Source: Streptomyces sp. Root1304 (GTDB lineage Bacteria; Actinomycetota; Actinomycetes; Streptomycetales; Streptomycetaceae). Taken from it: 64,000 nt of DNA. The notes under the pieces are model-generated. The model did not search any database and had not been told where the DNA came from. It was given only the letters and a program-made list of their open reading frames with translations. This document shows, piece by piece, positions 54,429-63,603 of the stretch. The DNA lies in the NCBI RefSeq assembly GCF_001426405.1, contig NZ_LMEP01000024.1, positions 166,678-230,677 of the forward strand, written 5' to 3'. Both the position numbers and the translations under genes were made by a program. Every line of letters begins with the position of its first letter. The first letter of the stretch is position 1.

Positions 54429-54462
54429 GGAAGGGCCGCACCCCGAGGGGTGCGGCCCTTCC
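54429..54462. terminator. bidirectional terminator between MATE gene and rplI
   Basis: GGAAGGGCCGCACC... pairs with its complement around CGAG: a perfect 15-bp stem and four-base loop. It lies between the convergent MATE gene and rplI, so it can end both transcripts. Confidence 0.85.
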
Positions 54463-54494
54463 TCACTGCTGAGCGCAGACTGCCAGGGGCAGCG

Positions 54495-54941
54495 TTACGC
54501 GGCGACGATCTCGACGCCGAGCTTCGCGGCCACGTCGGCGTGCAGACGCACGGAGACCTGGTGCGAGCCCAGGGTCTTGATCGGCGAACCGAGCTCGACG
54601 CGACGCTTGTCGACGTCGGGGCCACCCGCGGACTTGATCGCCGAGGCGATGTCGGCCGGGGTCACGGAGCCGAAGAGACGGCCGGCGTCGCCGGAGCGAA
54701 CGGCCAGGCGGACCTTCGTGCCCTCGAGCTGGGCCTTGATCTCGTTGGCCTGCTCGATGGTCGCGATCTCGTGGATCTTGCGGGCGCGGCGGATCTGCGC
54801 CACGTCCTTCTCGCCACCCTTGGTCCAGCGGATCGCGAAACCACGCGGGACCAGGTAGTTGCGAGCGTAGCCGTCCTTGACGTCGACGACGTCGCCAGCG
54901 GCACCGAGGCCAGAAACCTCGTGGGTCAGGATGATCTTCAT
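54495..54941 (-). CDS. rplI: 50S ribosomal protein L9
   Basis: A 148-residue ribosomal protein with the standard MKIILTHEVSGLGAAGDVVDVKDGYARNYLVPRGFA N-terminal domain, a long helix (RRARKIHEIATIEQANEIKAQLEG) and the C-terminal globular domain. Last gene of rpsF-ssb-rpsR-rplI, 18 bp after rpsR. Confidence 0.98.
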   Translation of the reverse strand: MKIILTHEVSGLGAAGDVVDVKDGYARNYLVPRGFAIRWTKGGEKDVAQIRRARKIHEIATIEQANEIKAQLEGTKVRLAVRSGDAGRLFGSVTPADIASAIKSAGGPDVDKRRVELGSPIKTLGSHQVSVRLHADVAAKLGVEIVAA

Positions 54942-54959
54942 TCGTCGGTCACCCTTTCC

Positions 54960-55196
54960 TTATCGCGCGGTGGACGTGTAGGGCAGCAGCGCCATCTCAC
55001 GGCTGTTCTTGACGGCCGTGGCGACGTCACGCTGGTGCTGCGTGCAGTTGCCGGTCACGCGGCGGGCACGGATCTTGCCGCGGTCGGAAATGAACTTCCG
55101 CAGCATGTTCGTGTCCTTGTAGTCCACGTAGACGGTCTTGTCCTTGCAGAACGCGCAGACCTTCTTCTTAGGCTTGCGCACAGGCGGCTTCGCCAT
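54960..55196 (-). CDS. rpsR: 30S ribosomal protein S18
   Basis: A 78-residue protein with VDYKDTNMLRKFISDRGKIRARRVTGNCTQHQRDVATAVKNSREMALLPYT, the canonical S18 sequence. The N-terminal KPPVRKPKKKVCAFCKDK carries two Cys spaced as a zinc-binding pair, so it is the Cys-containing S18 form. GGAGAAA precedes the ATG. Confidence 0.98.
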   Translation of the reverse strand: MAKPPVRKPKKKVCAFCKDKTVYVDYKDTNMLRKFISDRGKIRARRVTGNCTQHQRDVATAVKNSREMALLPYTSTAR

Positions 55197-55253
55197 GGTG
55201 TTTCTCCTGTGTGATCAAGAAGTGGGAAACGAGCTGCTTCGAGGGCTTACGCC

Positions 55254-55856
55254 CTAGAAGGGGGGCTCGTCCGAGTAGCCGCCGCCGGAGTTTCCACCCC
55301 AGCCGCCTCCGCCGCCCTGCTGCTGGCCGCCGCCGGAGGAGGAGGAACCGCCGGTCGCCCACGGGTCGTCGGCGGGAGCACCGCCACCACCCTGCTGGCC
55401 ACCGCCGGAGTTTCCACCCCAGCTGCCACCGCCGCCGCCGGCCTGCTGGCCGCCGCCGCCACCGCCGCCGTAACCGCCCTGGCCGCCTCGACCGGTGGTC
55501 TTGGTGACCTTGGCCGTGGCGTTCTTGAGGCTGGGGCCGACTTCCTCGACGTCCAGCTCGTAGACCGTGCGCTTGACGCCCTCACGGTCCTCGTAGGACC
55601 GCTGCTTCAGCCGGCCCTGCACGACGACGCGCATGCCTCGCTGAAGCGACTCGGCGACGTTCTCCGCCGCCTGACGCCAGACCGAGCAGGTGAGGAAGAG
55701 GCTTTCGCCGTCCTTCCACTCATTGGTCTGACGGTCGAAGGTGCGGGGGGTGGACGCGATACGGAACTTCGCGACCGCCGCACCGGACGGGGTGAAGCGC
55801 AGCTCGGGGTCGTCGACAAGATTGCCGACGACCGTGATGACGGTCTCGCCTGCCAT
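55254..55856 (-). CDS. ssb: single-stranded DNA-binding protein
   Basis: A 200-residue SSB. The OB fold is at residues 1-110 (GETVITVVGNLVDDPELRFTPSGAAVAKFRIAS), followed by a Gly/Gln/Ser-rich linker and the acidic tail ending DEPPF that recruits partner proteins. The linker is built from repeated GGG/GNSGGG segments whose DNA is locally repetitive. Between rpsF and rpsR in the usual order. GAGAGG upstream of the ATG. Confidence 0.97.
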   Translation of the reverse strand: MAGETVITVVGNLVDDPELRFTPSGAAVAKFRIASTPRTFDRQTNEWKDGESLFLTCSVWRQAAENVAESLQRGMRVVVQGRLKQRSYEDREGVKRTVYELDVEEVGPSLKNATAKVTKTTGRGGQGGYGGGGGGGQQAGGGGGSWGGNSGGGQQGGGGAPADDPWATGGSSSSGGGQQQGGGGGWGGNSGGGYSDEPPF

Positions 55857-55930
55857 GGGGGTACCTCTCGGCGGGATTGCTTCTGGCTGCTTTGCTGCTA
55901 CTCGGACCCGATGACCACTGAGCTAGAAGC

Positions 55931-56221
55931 TCAGTGGGTCTCGGGACGGAGGACCTTGGTCCGGAGGACCGACTCGTTCAGGTTGAGCTGTCGGTCGAGC
56001 TCCTTGACGACCGCAGGCTCGGCCTGCAGGTCGATGACCGAGTAGATGCCCTCGGGCTTCTTCTTGATCTCGTAGGCCAGACGACGACGGCCCCAGGTGT
56101 CGACCTTCTCGACCTTTCCGTTGCCCTCACGGACGACGGAGAGGAAGTTCTCGATCAGCGGGGAGACAGCGCGCTCCTCGAGATCGGGGTCGAGGATGAC
56201 CATCACTTCGTAGTGACGCAT
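55931..56221 (-). CDS. rpsF: 30S ribosomal protein S6
   Basis: A 96-residue protein starting MRHYEVMVILDPDLEERAV and containing GRRRLAYEIKKKPEGIYSVIDLQ, the S6 signature. The AAAGGAGGTGG ribosome site supports ATG 56221. First gene of the rpsF-ssb-rpsR-rplI operon; a short hairpin in the leader might be the S6:S18 binding site. Confidence 0.98.
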   Translation of the reverse strand: MRHYEVMVILDPDLEERAVSPLIENFLSVVREGNGKVEKVDTWGRRRLAYEIKKKPEGIYSVIDLQAEPAVVKELDRQLNLNESVLRTKVLRPETH

Positions 56222-56250
56222 GTGGAACCCACCTCCTTTGGACTCAGCGG

Positions 56251-56267
56251 CCACGGTCGTTCCGTGG
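56251..56267 (-). promoter_or_regulatory. possible S6:S18 autoregulatory leader hairpin
   Basis: CCACGG-AACGA-CCGTGG (minus strand) is a 6-bp stem with a five-base loop 30 bases before rpsF. S6:S18 complexes bind the rpsF leader in several bacteria. Here only the position and CCG/CGG elements suggest it. Confidence 0.35.
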
Positions 56268-56506
56268 CAGGAGGGTCGTGATGCGTGAGCAACGGTATCC
56301 GCCGTCGCGGACAGTCCCCCTCGGAGAACGAGGGTCACCGCCGGGATCCAGTACGGACCAGGGCAGACACCGGTGCAGACCGTACAGAGTACCTGCACAT
56401 CGCCCTGCGGTTGAAATTCACCGGTGAGGGGACGCAATCTGTACACAACGGATGTCGGCGGCGCCAGGATGCGCCGCCTTCCGGCAGCTACGCCAGGAGG
56501 TGCCCC

Positions 56507-56821
56507 ATGGCACAGGCAATGCGACCCGACCCCGGCCACTCCCTCTTCGCCACCGACGGCAAACCGCACCCCCTCCAGGACGCCCTGGTCGGAGTGACAC
56601 TGCTCCTCGGTGTGATCGCCTTCGTCACCGCGCAGTTCCACAACCTGCACCTGCTGAGTTCCTGGACGGGTCTCATCGGCATCCTGACCGGCGCCTACGG
56701 ACAGTTCATCTCCGTGACGACACGCGAGCGCTTCCTGCTGATCCTCGGACTCGGCGCCTCCGCGTTCGGCTTCTACCTCGGCATGGCGCACGGCGGGCTC
56801 TTCGGCGGCGTCATCAGCTGA
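56507..56821 (+). CDS. small membrane protein of unknown function
   Basis: A 104-residue protein with three hydrophobic helices (LVGVTLLLGVIAFVTAQF, WTGLIGILTGAYGQFI, LLILGLGASAFGFYLGMAHGG) after a 25-residue polar start. AGGAGGTG gives the ATG at 56507 a strong ribosome site. I do not recognise the family. It precedes femX in the same direction by 119 bp. Confidence 0.8.
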   Translation: MAQAMRPDPGHSLFATDGKPHPLQDALVGVTLLLGVIAFVTAQFHNLHLLSSWTGLIGILTGAYGQFISVTTRERFLLILGLGASAFGFYLGMAHGGLFGGVIS

Positions 56822-56940
56822 GCCGGGCGGCACGTCAGGGCGTACGTGCCCATTCGGGGCGCTCCCCGGTCACAGTAGGCTTCGGCGCGAGAGCCGGAGC
56901 CCCTGACCGATGGGGACACACCTGCCGAGGAGCGCCCCGC

Positions 56941-58059
56941 ATGAGCCTGACCCTGAGGACCATCAGCCGCGAGCAGCATCTGGGTTTCATCCAGAGCCAG
57001 CCCGCAGCGAGCCACTGCCAGGTCCCGGCGTGGGCTGATGTGAAGACGGAGTGGCGCTCGGAGAACCTCGGCTGGTTCGACAAGACCGGCGAGCTCGTCG
57101 GTGTCGGTCTGGTGCTCTACCGCCAGCTCCCGAAGATCAAGCGCTACCTGGCCTACCTGCCCGAGGGCCCGGTCATCAACTGGCACGCGCCCAACCTCGA
57201 CGACTGGCTGCAGCCGATGCTGGCGCACCTCAAGCAGCAGGGCGCCTTCTCCGTGAAGATGGGCCCGCCGGTCGTCATCCGCCGCTGGGACTCGGCCGCC
57301 ATCAAGTCGGGCATCCAGGACCCGGACGTCAAGCGCCTCAAGGACGTCGAGGCCACCCACATCGAGCCGCGTGCCTTCGAAGTGGCCGACCGGCTGCGGA
57401 AGATGGGCTGGCAGCAGGCCGAGGACGGCGGCGCCGGCTTCGGTGACGTCCAGCCCCGCTACGTCTTCCAGGTGCCGCTGGCGAACCGTTCGCTCGACGA
57501 TGTCCTCAAGGGCTTCAACCAGCTGTGGCGCCGCAACATCAAGAAGGCCGAGAAGGCCGGTGTCGAGGTCGTCCAGGGCGGCTACGAGGACCTGGCGGAG
57601 TGGCAGCGGCTGTACGAGATCACGGCCGTCCGCGACCACTTCCGGCCCCGCCCGCTCTCGTACTTCCAGCGCATGTGGACCGTCCTCAACTCCGAGGACC
57701 CCAACCGCATGCGGCTGTACTTCGCCCGCCACAACGGGGTGAACCTCTCCGCGGCGACGATGCTCGTCGTCGGCGGGCACGTCTGGTACTCCTACGGCGC
57801 CTCCGACAACATCGGCCGTGAGGTCCGGCCCTCGAACGCGATGCAGTGGCGGATGCTGCGCGACGCGTACGCGATGGGCGCGACCGTCTACGACCTGCGC
57901 GGCATCTCCGACTCGCTCGACGAGACCGACCACCTCTTCGGACTCATCCAGTTCAAGGTGGGCACGGGCGGCGAGGCCGTCGAGTACGTCGGCGAGTGGG
58001 ACTTCCCGCTGAACAAGTTGCTGCACAAGGCGCTCGACATCTACATGTCGCGCCGCTGA
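56941..58059 (+). CDS. femX: FemX-like peptidoglycan aminoacyltransferase
   Basis: A 372-residue Fem-family protein that transfers an amino acid from tRNA to the peptidoglycan stem peptide; in S. coelicolor the FemX homologue adds glycine to lipid II. Sequence shows the tandem GNAT-like fold with SHCQVPAWADVKTEW, GPVINWHAPNLDDWL, RYVFQVPLANRSLDDVLKGFNQLWRRNIKKAEKAGVEV, and MQWRMLRDAYAMGATVYDLRGISD. GAGGAG precedes the ATG. It is followed by an alanine-racemase-like gene in the same direction. Confidence 0.9.
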   Translation: MSLTLRTISREQHLGFIQSQPAASHCQVPAWADVKTEWRSENLGWFDKTGELVGVGLVLYRQLPKIKRYLAYLPEGPVINWHAPNLDDWLQPMLAHLKQQGAFSVKMGPPVVIRRWDSAAIKSGIQDPDVKRLKDVEATHIEPRAFEVADRLRKMGWQQAEDGGAGFGDVQPRYVFQVPLANRSLDDVLKGFNQLWRRNIKKAEKAGVEVVQGGYEDLAEWQRLYEITAVRDHFRPRPLSYFQRMWTVLNSEDPNRMRLYFARHNGVNLSAATMLVVGGHVWYSYGASDNIGREVRPSNAMQWRMLRDAYAMGATVYDLRGISDSLDETDHLFGLIQFKVGTGGEAVEYVGEWDFPLNKLLHKALDIYMSRR

Positions 58060-58162
58060 TCCCCGACGTCGCGCCGCCGATTCGTGGCGTACCGCTGACG
58101 TTTCCGTAGTCTCGTACATACCTTTGACATACCGCTGCCATCAGAAAGGTTCCGGGCCGGCC

Positions 58163-59194
58163 ATGGCGCTCTCCCTCTACGTCGACACCGCTCGCTGGCG
58201 CGCGCACCAGAAGACCGTCATCGACCAGTTCCCCGGTGTGATCCCGGTCTGCAAGGGCAACGGTTACGGCTTCGGCCACGAACGCCTCGCGGACGAGGCG
58301 GCGCGGTTCGGCGCCGACATGCTCGCCGTGGGCACCACGTACGAGGCCGCGCGGATCAAGGACTGGTTCGGCGGCGACCTGCTGGTCCTCACCCCCTTCC
58401 GACGGGGTGAGGAACCGGTTCCGCTGCCCGACCGGGTCATCCGCTCCGTGTCGTCGGTGGACGGCGTCCACGCCCTGGTGGGCGCCCGGGTCGTCATCGA
58501 GTGCATGAGCTCGATGAAGCGGCACGGCGTCCGCGAGGAGGAGCTCCAGCAGCTCCACGCCGCCATCGAGGACGTCCGCCTGGAGGGCTTCGCCCTGCAC
58601 CTCCCGCTGGACCGCCCGGACGGCACGGACGCCGTCGAGGAGGTCATCGCCTGGATGGACCGGCTGCGGGCCGCCCGGCTGCCGCTCCACACCATGTTCG
58701 TGAGCCACCTGCGGGCCCAGGAGCAGGCCCGGCTGCAGCAGCAGTTCCCGCAGACCCGCTTCCGCGCCCGGATCGGCACCCGGCTGTGGCTGGGCGACCA
58801 CGAGGCGACCGAGTACCGGGGCGCGGTCCTCGACGTGACCCGGGTCGCCAAGGGCGACCGCTTCGGCTACCGCCAGCAGAAGGCGGCCTCGGACGGCTGG
58901 CTGGTCGTCGTCGCCGGCGGCACCTCGCACGGCGTGGGCCTGGAGGCCCCCAAGGCGATGCACGGCGTCATGCCGCGCGCCAAGGGCGTCGCACGGGCGG
59001 GGCTCGCCACCGTCAACCGGAACCTGTCGCCGTTCGTCTGGGCCGGGAAGCAGCGCTGGTTCGCCGAGCCGCCGCACATGCAGGTGTCGATCCTGTTCGT
59101 GCCGGCCGACGCCCAGGAGCCGCGGGTCGGCGACGAGCTCGTGGCGCATCTGCGCCACACCACGACGCAGTTCGACCGGCTCGTCGAGCGCTGA
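58163..59194 (+). CDS. alanine racemase-like PLP protein, divergent
   Basis: A 343-residue fold-type III PLP protein. The PLP lysine is Lys31 in VIPVCKGNGYGFGHERLADEA, the KANAYGHG-like motif, and the barrel continues with FALHLPLDRPDG and GTRLWLGDHEA. The C-terminal part keeps GDRFGYRQQKAASDGWLVVVAGGTSHG, but the GYADG-x-x-R segment of true alanine racemase has become GGTSHGVGL. It may therefore act on another amino acid. The position next to femX suggests cell-wall metabolism. ATG 58163 has AAAGG at a long spacing. Confidence 0.82.
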   Translation: MALSLYVDTARWRAHQKTVIDQFPGVIPVCKGNGYGFGHERLADEAARFGADMLAVGTTYEAARIKDWFGGDLLVLTPFRRGEEPVPLPDRVIRSVSSVDGVHALVGARVVIECMSSMKRHGVREEELQQLHAAIEDVRLEGFALHLPLDRPDGTDAVEEVIAWMDRLRAARLPLHTMFVSHLRAQEQARLQQQFPQTRFRARIGTRLWLGDHEATEYRGAVLDVTRVAKGDRFGYRQQKAASDGWLVVVAGGTSHGVGLEAPKAMHGVMPRAKGVARAGLATVNRNLSPFVWAGKQRWFAEPPHMQVSILFVPADAQEPRVGDELVAHLRHTTTQFDRLVER

Positions 59195-59209
59195 GCCGGC
59201 CGGTTCCGC

Positions 59210-60736
59210 TCACCCCCGGGGGCGCTGTTCCCCGGGGGTTCCCCATTCCACCAGCAGGCCCTCGTCCGCGCCGGGCGCCGCGTGCCGGGCCGGATGGGCG
59301 GCCCTGCCCGCGACGAACACGTCCTCCGCGCCGTCCAGGACGCCCCCGGAGGGGTCGTCGGCGCCGTCCTGCCGGACCGGGTCCGTCTCGGGCGTCAGGA
59401 TGTCGCGTACGACCATCACGCACAGGTACAGCGTGCCGAGCAGGTGCAGGACGATCGCGAACTGGTAGCCGTCCACCGGCAGGCCCTGCTTGGTGGCGCC
59501 GCTGTTCGTGAACGCCAGGTACATCCAGACGCCCACGAAGTACATGACCTCGCAGGTCTGCCAGACCAGGAAGTCGCGCCAGCGCGGCCGGGCGAGCACC
59601 GCCAGCGGCACCAGCCACAGGACGTACTGCGGTGAGTAGACCTTGTTGGTCAGCACGAACGCGGCGACGATCAGGAAGGCCAGCTGGACGAAGCGGGGCC
59701 GGCGGGGCGCCGTGAACGTCAGGTAGGCGAGGCCCGCCACGGCCACCAGCATCAGCAGCAGCGCGTACAGGTTGGCCCGGTCCGGCGGGATCGCGTCGCC
59801 CGTCCGCTGGCTGATCAGCAGCCAGACCGAGCCGAAGTCGACGTTCCGGTCCCGGCTGAAGAGGTAGAACTGCTTCCAGCCCTCGGGGGCCATCAGCATC
59901 ACGGGCAGGTTGACCACCAGCCACGCACCGGCCGCGCCGAGCACCGCGGTCCCGAACTCCCGCCACTTCCCGGCCCGCCAGCAGAGCATCAGCAGCGGAC
60001 AGAGGAGCAGTATCGGGTAGAACTTGGCGGCGGTGGCAAGGCCGAGCAGGACACCGAAGGCCAGCGGCCGTTCCCTCGACCACATCAGGACGGCGGCGGC
60101 GGTCAGCGCGACGGCCAGCAGGTCCCAGTTGATCGTGGCCGTGAGCGCGATCGAGGGCGCCAGGGCGACGAGCAGACCGTCCCAGGGGCGCAGGCGGTGC
60201 GTACGGGCCACACAGACCGCGAGAACGGCCGCGCAGACCATCAGCATGCCCGCGTTGGCCAGCCAGAACGCCTGCTCCTGCTCCCGCATGGCCCCGCCGC
60301 CCGGCGTCAGCCAGGCCGCGACCTCCATGAAGAGGCCGGTGAGGACGGGGTACTCCAGGAACGGTATGTCGCCGCCCAGCCGGTCGAAGTACGGGACGAG
60401 GCCCGCCGCGAAGCCGCGCCCCTCGTAGAGGTGCGGGATGTCCGAGTAACAGGCGTGGGTGTACTGGGAGGTGATGCCCTCGAACCACGCCCAGTTGTAG
60501 CAGGGCAGCTTCTGCACCATCCCGAGGGCGAACATGCCGATGGCCACGAGGGCGATCACCCGCACCGGGGTCAGCTGCCCGGTGCCGAACGCCGCCCGGC
60601 GCCCGTAGGGGCCGCCGATCAGTTCGCTGCCCGCGGCGGCCACCTTGTCCCGGTGGGTGGGGATGACCGTCTGCGAGCGGCCCTGTGGCCGGTCCTGCGG
60701 CGCGCTCGTCTTCTGGAGGCTCGGCATGGGGGACAT
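59210..60736 (-). CDS. GT87-type membrane glycosyltransferase
   Basis: A ~508-residue polytopic protein with 10-12 hydrophobic helices after a 55-residue polar N-terminus. A large loop contains YTHACYSDIPHLYEGRGF and DIPFLEYPVLTGLF; the conserved acidic pair in such loops is typical of polyprenyl-phosphate-mannose transferases. The C-terminal ~65 residues are cytoplasmic. The acceptor is unknown. ATG 60736 or 60727 are both possible. Confidence 0.82.
   Translation of the reverse strand: MSPMPSLQKTSAPQDRPQGRSQTVIPTHRDKVAAAGSELIGGPYGRRAAFGTGQLTPVRVIALVAIGMFALGMVQKLPCYNWAWFEGITSQYTHACYSDIPHLYEGRGFAAGLVPYFDRLGGDIPFLEYPVLTGLFMEVAAWLTPGGGAMREQEQAFWLANAGMLMVCAAVLAVCVARTHRLRPWDGLLVALAPSIALTATINWDLLAVALTAAAVLMWSRERPLAFGVLLGLATAAKFYPILLLCPLLMLCWRAGKWREFGTAVLGAAGAWLVVNLPVMLMAPEGWKQFYLFSRDRNVDFGSVWLLISQRTGDAIPPDRANLYALLLMLVAVAGLAYLTFTAPRRPRFVQLAFLIVAAFVLTNKVYSPQYVLWLVPLAVLARPRWRDFLVWQTCEVMYFVGVWMYLAFTNSGATKQGLPVDGYQFAIVLHLLGTLYLCVMVVRDILTPETDPVRQDGADDPSGGVLDGAEDVFVAGRAAHPARHAAPGADEGLLVEWGTPGEQRPRG
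59212..59239. terminator. putative terminator overlapping the GT87 gene end
   Basis: ACCCCCGGGG (59212-59221) pairs with CCCCGGGGGT (59230-59239) around an eight-base loop. It lies between the convergent racemase-like and GT87 genes and overlaps the last codons of the latter. Confidence 0.55.
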
Positions 60737-60763
60737 CCTGCCGTACGTCTCCGGGAAAACGGC

Positions 60764-60819
60764 GAGGGCCGCCGCTGCCGGCTCCGTACGGAAGGTACGG
60801 AGCGGCCGCGGCGGCCCTC
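60764..60819 (-). terminator. terminator of the penicillin-binding protein gene
   Basis: A long stem: GAGGGCCGCCGC with its complement outside and CTCCGTAC with GTACGGAG inside, around a four-base loop, 25 bases beyond the PBP stop codon. It separates that gene from the GT87 gene promoter. Confidence 0.8.
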
Positions 60820-60843
60820 ACGGGAGTGCGCCGGCGGGCTGGA

Positions 60844-63603
60844 TCAGGGAATCCAGGCCCCGCCCCCTGGCTTGCCGTTCCCGCCGTTGTTGCCGTCCGT
60901 CGGTGAGTCGGTCGGCGTCGGTGAGTCGGTCGCGGGTGGCGTGGTGGTGGGCTGACCCGTGTTGCCACCGGGGTTACCGGTGTTGTTGCAGTTCCAGTCC
61001 CAGATGTCGCAGGTCGTCTTGCCCGGCTTCGGCGTCCGCGAGACCGGGGGAGTGGTCGTCGCGGTGGCCGGGGGAGTCGTCGGCGGCGTCGTGGTCGCGG
61101 TGGGGGTCGGCGTGGGCGTCGGGCTCGGGGTCGGGCTGGTGGCGCCGCCGCCGAAGACCGGCTCCGCGTTCTCCAGGTCGAGCGGCTTGGGGAACTCCAC
61201 GAGCGGCATGCCTTCCACGGCAGTCGTCATGTAGTCCTTCCAGATCCGCGACGGGAAGGAGGAACCGTGGATGCGCGGCTGGGCACCCGTTCCGTACATC
61301 TCCTGGAACTCGCGGTTCTTCTTCGTCTCGTCGTCGTCGAAGCGGTACATGTCGATGGCGGTCGACAGCTGCGCGGTGTAACCCACGAACCAGGCCGACT
61401 TGTTGCCGTCGGTCGTACCGGTCTTGCCGGCCACGTCACGGCCCTCGATGGCGGCCTTGCGACCGGTTCCCTTGGGGTTCTCCACGACGTCGCGGAGGAC
61501 GTCGGTGACGTTGCTGGCGATGGCCGGCGTGAAGACCTGCTTGCCCGATCCCTCGTGCTTGTAGATCGTCTTGCCGCCCTTGAGCACCTTGGTCACCGAG
61601 AACGGCTCGTTCTGCTCACCGTTGTTGGCGAAGGTCGCGTACGCGCCCGCCATCCGGATCGCGCTCGGGCTGGAGATACCGAGCGAGAACGAGGGCACCT
61701 CGCCCTGGACGAGCGACTCCTTGCGCAGTCCGGCGGAGACGGCGGCCTCGCGGACCTTGTCGATGCCGATGTCCATGCCGAGCTGCACGAAGGGGGAGTT
61801 GGCCGAGCGGATCATGGCCTCGCGGAGGGTCATGTTCCCGTAGCTGGCGCCGTCGTCATTGGTCTGGCGCCACTCCTCGCCCTTCTCGTTCTTCCAGATC
61901 TCGCCGTCGTACCTGCGGATCTTCAGCCCGTCCTTGCCGGAGTAGCGGCTCTTGTCCGGGTCGACGATCGTGCGGGAGGACTCGCCCTGCTCGGGCCCCA
62001 GTTCCTTGTCCCGCACGCCGTACTTCATGGCGGCGGCCAGGACGAAGGGCTTGAAGGTCGAGCCGACCTGGGCACCGGTCGGGTCGGCGTTGTTGGTGAA
62101 GTGCTTGGTGGCGTCGACACCGCCGTAGATCGCGACGATCGCGCCCGTCTGGGCGTTCACCGAGGCGCCGCCGAACTGGACGTTGGTGTCCTCCTTCGGC
62201 CGCTTCTTCGGGTCGATGTACTCCTTGAGGATCTTGTCGACCGACTTCTCCAGCGCCTGTACCTTCGGCTTCTCGAAGGTGGTGTGGATCTCGAAGCCAC
62301 CGCGCTCGAGTTCCTTGGCGCCGATGCCCTCGGTGTTGTTGTTGATGAAGTTGGCCTTGGCCGTGCTGACGAGGTAGCCGATCTGGCCGGTCAGCTGGGC
62401 GTCCTGCTTGCGCTTCTGGACCTTCGGGAAGGCCGTGTACTTGGCGCGCTCCTCGGCGGTGATCTTCTTGTCGTTGACCATCTCGTCGAGGATCCACTTC
62501 CACCGCTTGGTGGCGCGGTCGAGGTTCTTCTCGGGCGTGGCCTCGGGGTCGATCTCCGGGTAGCCGCCCGGGTCGTAGTACGTCGCGCCCTTCAGCACCG
62601 CGGCGAGCAGCGCCGACTCACTGGCGTTGAGCTCCCGGGCGTCCTTGTCGAAGTACGCGCGCGCGGCGGCCTGGATCCCGTAGGCACCGCGACCGTAGTA
62701 CGCGGTGTTCAGGTAGCCCGCCATGATCGGCTTCTTGTCGTACGTGTTGCCGACCTTCATCGCGATGAAGAGTTCCTTCACCTTCCGGGTGACGGTCTGC
62801 GACTGGTCGTTGAGCCGGTTGTTCTTCACGTACTGCTGGGTGATGGTCGAACCACCCTGGGTCTCGCCGCCCTTGGCCATGTTCCACACGGCGCGGCCGA
62901 TACCCATGGGGTCGATGCCCGAGTCGTCCCAGAACGTCTTGTTCTCGGCCGAGACGACGGCCTCCTGCATGACCTTCGGGATCTGCTCGATGCCGACGAT
63001 CTGGCGGTTGGTACCGCTGCCGGTCGCGACCATGCGCGAGCCGTCGGCCCAGTAGTAGATGTTGTTCTGCGAGACCGCGGTCGCGTCCTCCTTCGGGACC
63101 TCCACCTTGGAGTACGCGAAGACCGCGCCACCCATCAGGGTCCCGACGAAGACCAGGAACGTGCCCGTCACGAGCTTCCACGACGGCATCCAGCGACGCC
63201 AGCCGTGCTTGCCGTGGCGCGGGTAGTCGATCATCCGCTTCTTGCCCGGCGGGCGACCGCCGGAGCCCCGCCCCGGACCACTGCCGCGGCCGCCACCGCC
63301 GCCGCCCCCTCTACGTCCGCCTCCGGGGCCTCCGGGGCCTCCGGGGCCACCAGGGCCCGCTTCGGCCCCCTTTCGGCGGCTGCCGCGCTGAGCGGCCCTA
63401 CGGGCCTCCGCACGACCCCCGTAAGGGCGCGGTTCCTCCCCCGCTGGGGAGGGAGGTCCGTACGAGGCCGAAGGGGCCTCCGTACCGACGTCATGGGCCT
63501 GGGCCGGCCTGCGGCCCATCGGCTGTTGGGCAGCGCGCCGTGCCGCCGCGCGACCGCCCGTCGGCGGCTGCTGCGGCGGCATTTTGCGACGATGCTCGCT
63601 CAT
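60844..63603 (-). CDS. bifunctional penicillin-binding protein (class A)
   Basis: A 919-residue murein synthase. A 140-residue basic/Gly-rich cytoplasmic tail leads to one membrane helix (143-164), the GT51 transglycosylase domain (about 180-390, catalytic Glu220 in VVSAENKTFW and GGSTITQQ at 250-257), and the transpeptidase domain with S515-x-x-K518 (STFK), S600-x-N602 (SAN) and KTG at 727-729. The C-terminal ~100 residues are Thr/Pro/Ser-rich and extracellular. A three-copy 9-bp repeat (63321-63347) encodes GPGGPGGPG in the cytoplasmic tail. GAGGAG precedes the ATG. Confidence 0.95.
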   Translation of the reverse strand: MSEHRRKMPPQQPPTGGRAAARRAAQQPMGRRPAQAHDVGTEAPSASYGPPSPAGEEPRPYGGRAEARRAAQRGSRRKGAEAGPGGPGGPGGPGGGRRGGGGGGGRGSGPGRGSGGRPPGKKRMIDYPRHGKHGWRRWMPSWKLVTGTFLVFVGTLMGGAVFAYSKVEVPKEDATAVSQNNIYYWADGSRMVATGSGTNRQIVGIEQIPKVMQEAVVSAENKTFWDDSGIDPMGIGRAVWNMAKGGETQGGSTITQQYVKNNRLNDQSQTVTRKVKELFIAMKVGNTYDKKPIMAGYLNTAYYGRGAYGIQAAARAYFDKDARELNASESALLAAVLKGATYYDPGGYPEIDPEATPEKNLDRATKRWKWILDEMVNDKKITAEERAKYTAFPKVQKRKQDAQLTGQIGYLVSTAKANFINNNTEGIGAKELERGGFEIHTTFEKPKVQALEKSVDKILKEYIDPKKRPKEDTNVQFGGASVNAQTGAIVAIYGGVDATKHFTNNADPTGAQVGSTFKPFVLAAAMKYGVRDKELGPEQGESSRTIVDPDKSRYSGKDGLKIRRYDGEIWKNEKGEEWRQTNDDGASYGNMTLREAMIRSANSPFVQLGMDIGIDKVREAAVSAGLRKESLVQGEVPSFSLGISSPSAIRMAGAYATFANNGEQNEPFSVTKVLKGGKTIYKHEGSGKQVFTPAIASNVTDVLRDVVENPKGTGRKAAIEGRDVAGKTGTTDGNKSAWFVGYTAQLSTAIDMYRFDDDETKKNREFQEMYGTGAQPRIHGSSFPSRIWKDYMTTAVEGMPLVEFPKPLDLENAEPVFGGGATSPTPSPTPTPTPTATTTPPTTPPATATTTPPVSRTPKPGKTTCDIWDWNCNNTGNPGGNTGQPTTTPPATDSPTPTDSPTDGNNGGNGKPGGGAWIP

